Part shown: positions 12,263 through 13,851 of the stretch, in pieces
Layout: each line of letters starts with the position of its first letter
Numbering within the stretch: the stretch's first letter is position 1
Assembly: GCA_012838685.1 (NCBI GenBank)
Contig: DUOU01000077.1
Span: forward strand, 1-13,851
Origin: Bacteroidota bacterium
GTDB taxonomy: Bacteria; Bacteroidota; Bacteroidia; Bacteroidales; VadinHA17
Length of the DNA: 13,851 bases
Direction of reading: 5' to 3'
Position numbers and translations under genes: made by a program
Notes under the pieces: model-generated
What the model was told of the DNA's origin: nothing
What the model saw: the letters and a program-made list of their open reading frames with translations, nothing else
Database searches by the model: none

Positions 12263-12727
12263 ATGAAACTGGATTATAACAAGAGAATCCGGGATTTAGG
12301 GCTTATTCTTCCACCCTCTCCCAAACCTGCGGGGGCTTATATGCCGATAGTCCAGGTCAGCAATCTATTATATGTCTCGGGCCATCTCCCCATGAAGGAG
12401 GATGGTTCACTGATGACGGGGCGACTGGGAGAGTCTCTCACCGTTGAGGAGGGAAAAACAATAGCCCGCCAGGTTGGTATCAACATGCTGGCAACCCTGC
12501 GAAACTATCTGGGCGACCTCAACAAGATAGAAAGACTGGTCAAGACCATGGGTATAGTCAACTGTACAGCCGACTTCGATCAGCAACCCGCCGTTATCAA
12601 CGGTTTCAGCGAGTTGATGATCGATATTTTCGGGGAAGAGAACGGCAAAGGGACGAGAAGTGCTTTTGGAGCTATCCTGCCACTGAAAGTCGCTGTGGAG
12701 ATTGAGGCGGTTTTTCTACTTAAATAA
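12263..12727 (+). CDS. RidA (YjgF/YER057c/UK114) family protein
   Basis: A 154-residue protein of the longer RidA subgroup (like cd02199, from memory). Canonical RidA hydrolyses reactive enamine/imine intermediates released by PLP enzymes such as threonine dehydratase. Signatures: KPAGAYMPIVQVSNLLYVSG near residues 21-40, HLPMKEDG, then PAVINGFSELMIDIFGEENG and RSAFGAILPLKVAVEIEAVF at the end. The Arg in RSAFGA occupies the carboxylate-binding position of the family, but the subgroup differs from E. coli RidA in length and loops, so its substrate is open. It probably forms a trimer, as family members do. ATG at 12263 has no clear Shine-Dalgarno. Its 3' end overlaps the convergent esterase gene by 12 bp. 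I withhold the symbol ridA because subgroup function is not established. Confidence 0.9.
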   Translation: MKLDYNKRIRDLGLILPPSPKPAGAYMPIVQVSNLLYVSGHLPMKEDGSLMTGRLGESLTVEEGKTIARQVGINMLATLRNYLGDLNKIERLVKTMGIVNCTADFDQQPAVINGFSELMIDIFGEENGKGTRSAFGAILPLKVAVEIEAVFLLK

Positions 12728-13851
12728 CCTCGGAGCCAGATCGGCAAGGTATCTCCTCCAGTTTGCCCATGTGTGTCCCCCTCCGGTTTCATTGTAAAGA
12801 TATTTGAAGTTATGTTCGTCCAGTTTTGCCCTGAGTGTCTGGACACCTTCGAAACAAAAATCTTCCGTACCGCAAGCTATATAAAACAACTTGTTGTTCA
12901 TTGTTTTCAAATGCCTATCATAAGCCGGAATCAATATTTTATTGGAAATGATTTCAAACTGGTCGTTAAAATGGATTCCCAGGCTGAAACAACCAATGTA
13001 CTGGAACAGTTCCGGATTGGACATGGCAATTATCTGTGTCTGCAAACATCCCATGGAAAGTCCGGCAATGGCACGGTTAGCGCTATTGGAAATTACCCTG
13101 TAATGTTTTTCGATATAGGGTATAACGTCTTTGACAAGACTGTTCGGGAACATTGTTGTGCTGTTCAACACCTCCTGTTCGTTATCGATGTTTACCCGGC
13201 CTGTTCCCTGCGCGGATTGCGTTGTTTTTGACCAATCTGTTATTGAAGCGGTTTGTGTGGCGTTCCCATTGGTCATAACAACGATCATCGGTTTGGCTTT
13301 ACCTTGAGCAATAAGGTTATCAAGTATATAGTTGGCGCGTCCTAGCGATGTCCACGCATCTTCATCCCCGCCTCCACCGTGCAACAGATATAAGACGGGA
13401 TATTTTTCGTTGCTATCCTCGTATCCCGCGGGAGTATAAACGTACATCCTGCGGTTCAGTCCCAGTGTGGGCGAATCATACCAAACCTTGGTTAATGAGC
13501 CATGAGGAACATCTAAAACCTCAAAAACTTCCGATTCCTTTCCGGGGATTATAAGCGTGCTGGCATACCTGGTTCCATCGCGCATCGCCTTTGGGTTGGA
13601 AGGGTCAATAATAGAGACACCATCAACTATAAAGTTGTAGTGGTACATATCCGATAAAAGCGGAGCCGTGGTTATTGACCATACTCCCCGCGAATCTTTT
13701 GTCATGGTTCCATTATCGCCTTGTCCCATCCAGCTTCCGTTGAGTACAACGCTTTGGGCATCGGCGGAATAAAGGTTAAAAGTCACCGTATTGTTATCCG
13801 CGATCTCAGGTGAAACAACCTGGACACCTCTTCGTGCGGGTATTTCCTGGG
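12716..13851 (-). CDS. CE1-type esterase with Ig-like N-terminal domain (5' end outside window)
   Basis: 377 codons are visible, and the frame is open to the right edge, so the start and any signal peptide are missing. The first part (VVSPEIADNNTVTFNLYSAD, AQSVVLNGSW, later YHYNFIVDGVSIIDPSNP) is the Ig-like E-set/CBM48-like domain that precedes many feruloyl or acetyl-xylan esterases. The alpha/beta-hydrolase part begins near RRMYVYTPAGYE and has VLYLLHGGGGDEDAW. Its nucleophile is in AGLSMG (Ser codon at 13055-13057). Asp in GTEDF (12860-12862) and His in GGGHTW (12773-12775) complete the expected triad. Homologues in Bacteroidota act in the periplasm or at the surface on plant or host polysaccharide esters. 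No other carbohydrate-utilisation gene is visible. Family is certain; substrate is not. A GTG at 13784-13786 is internal and is not taken as the start. Confidence 0.92.
   Translation of the reverse strand, partial: QEIPARRGVQVVSPEIADNNTVTFNLYSADAQSVVLNGSWMGQGDNGTMTKDSRGVWSITTAPLLSDMYHYNFIVDGVSIIDPSNPKAMRDGTRYASTLIIPGKESEVFEVLDVPHGSLTKVWYDSPTLGLNRRMYVYTPAGYEDSNEKYPVLYLLHGGGGDEDAWTSLGRANYILDNLIAQGKAKPMIVVMTNGNATQTASITDWSKTTQSAQGTGRVNIDNEQEVLNSTTMFPNSLVKDVIPYIEKHYRVISNSANRAIAGLSMGCLQTQIIAMSNPELFQYIGCFSLGIHFNDQFEIISNKILIPAYDRHLKTMNNKLFYIACGTEDFCFEGVQTLRAKLDEHNFKYLYNETGGGHTWANWRRYLADLAPRLFK

Overview
The window reads as ordinary chromosome from a member of the Bacteroidota, most likely order Bacteroidales, with GC near 50% in the core genes (hand counts). 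Several lines support this. Several gene starts are preceded by the Bacteroidota-type -7 box TAnnTTTG (upstream of the SPOR gene, the antitoxin gene, rpsP, trxA, ribD and prmC). The methionyl-tRNA synthetase has the KISTS variant of the KMSKS loop and a C-terminal tRNA-binding domain. An HU-CCDC81/SPOR protein is present, and ribosomal protein S16 carries a long acidic tail. Shine-Dalgarno sequences are mostly weak.

Layout. (1) 1-2241: the 3' end of metG (+) meets, tail to tail, a gene for an HU-like/transmembrane/SPOR protein (-). (2) 2402-2948: an AT-rich (about 35% GC) two-gene toxin-antitoxin module on the minus strand, with a short non-AbrB-like antitoxin followed by an overlapping MazF/PemK toxin. 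It has its own promoter and a probable terminator and looks like an acquired cassette. (3) 3089-4438: rpsP-rimM (-), a classical ribosomal protein/ribosome-maturation pair. S16 is extended to 266 residues by a helical stretch and three tandem repeats of about 35 residues. (4) 4439-4745: a 307-bp divergent intergenic region with the rpsP leader and an inverted repeat. (5) 4746-9204: dnaE, trxA and a LOG-family gene (+); trxA has its own -7 box just after the dnaE stop. (6) 9194-11696: ribD (-) diverges from prmC-recX (+). ribD has the best promoter in the window, and prmC appears to be transcribed leaderless or nearly so. (7) 11790-12727: a four-helix membrane protein of unknown function (-) and a RidA-family protein (+). 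(8) 12716-13851: the 3' part of a CE1-type esterase with an Ig-like N-terminal domain (-), running off the window and probably polysaccharide related.

Most genes are housekeeping: translation (metG, rpsP, rimM, prmC), replication and recombination (dnaE, recX), redox (trxA), riboflavin synthesis (ribD) and metabolite repair (ridA, LOG). I found no CRISPR array, phage, transposon, tRNA or rRNA, and no convincing undescribed multigene system. The items most worth a second look are the AT-rich toxin-antitoxin cassette with its unusual antitoxin, the repeat-bearing S16 tail, the HU-membrane-SPOR protein, the apparently leaderless prmC, and three convergent gene pairs whose 3' ends abut or overlap.
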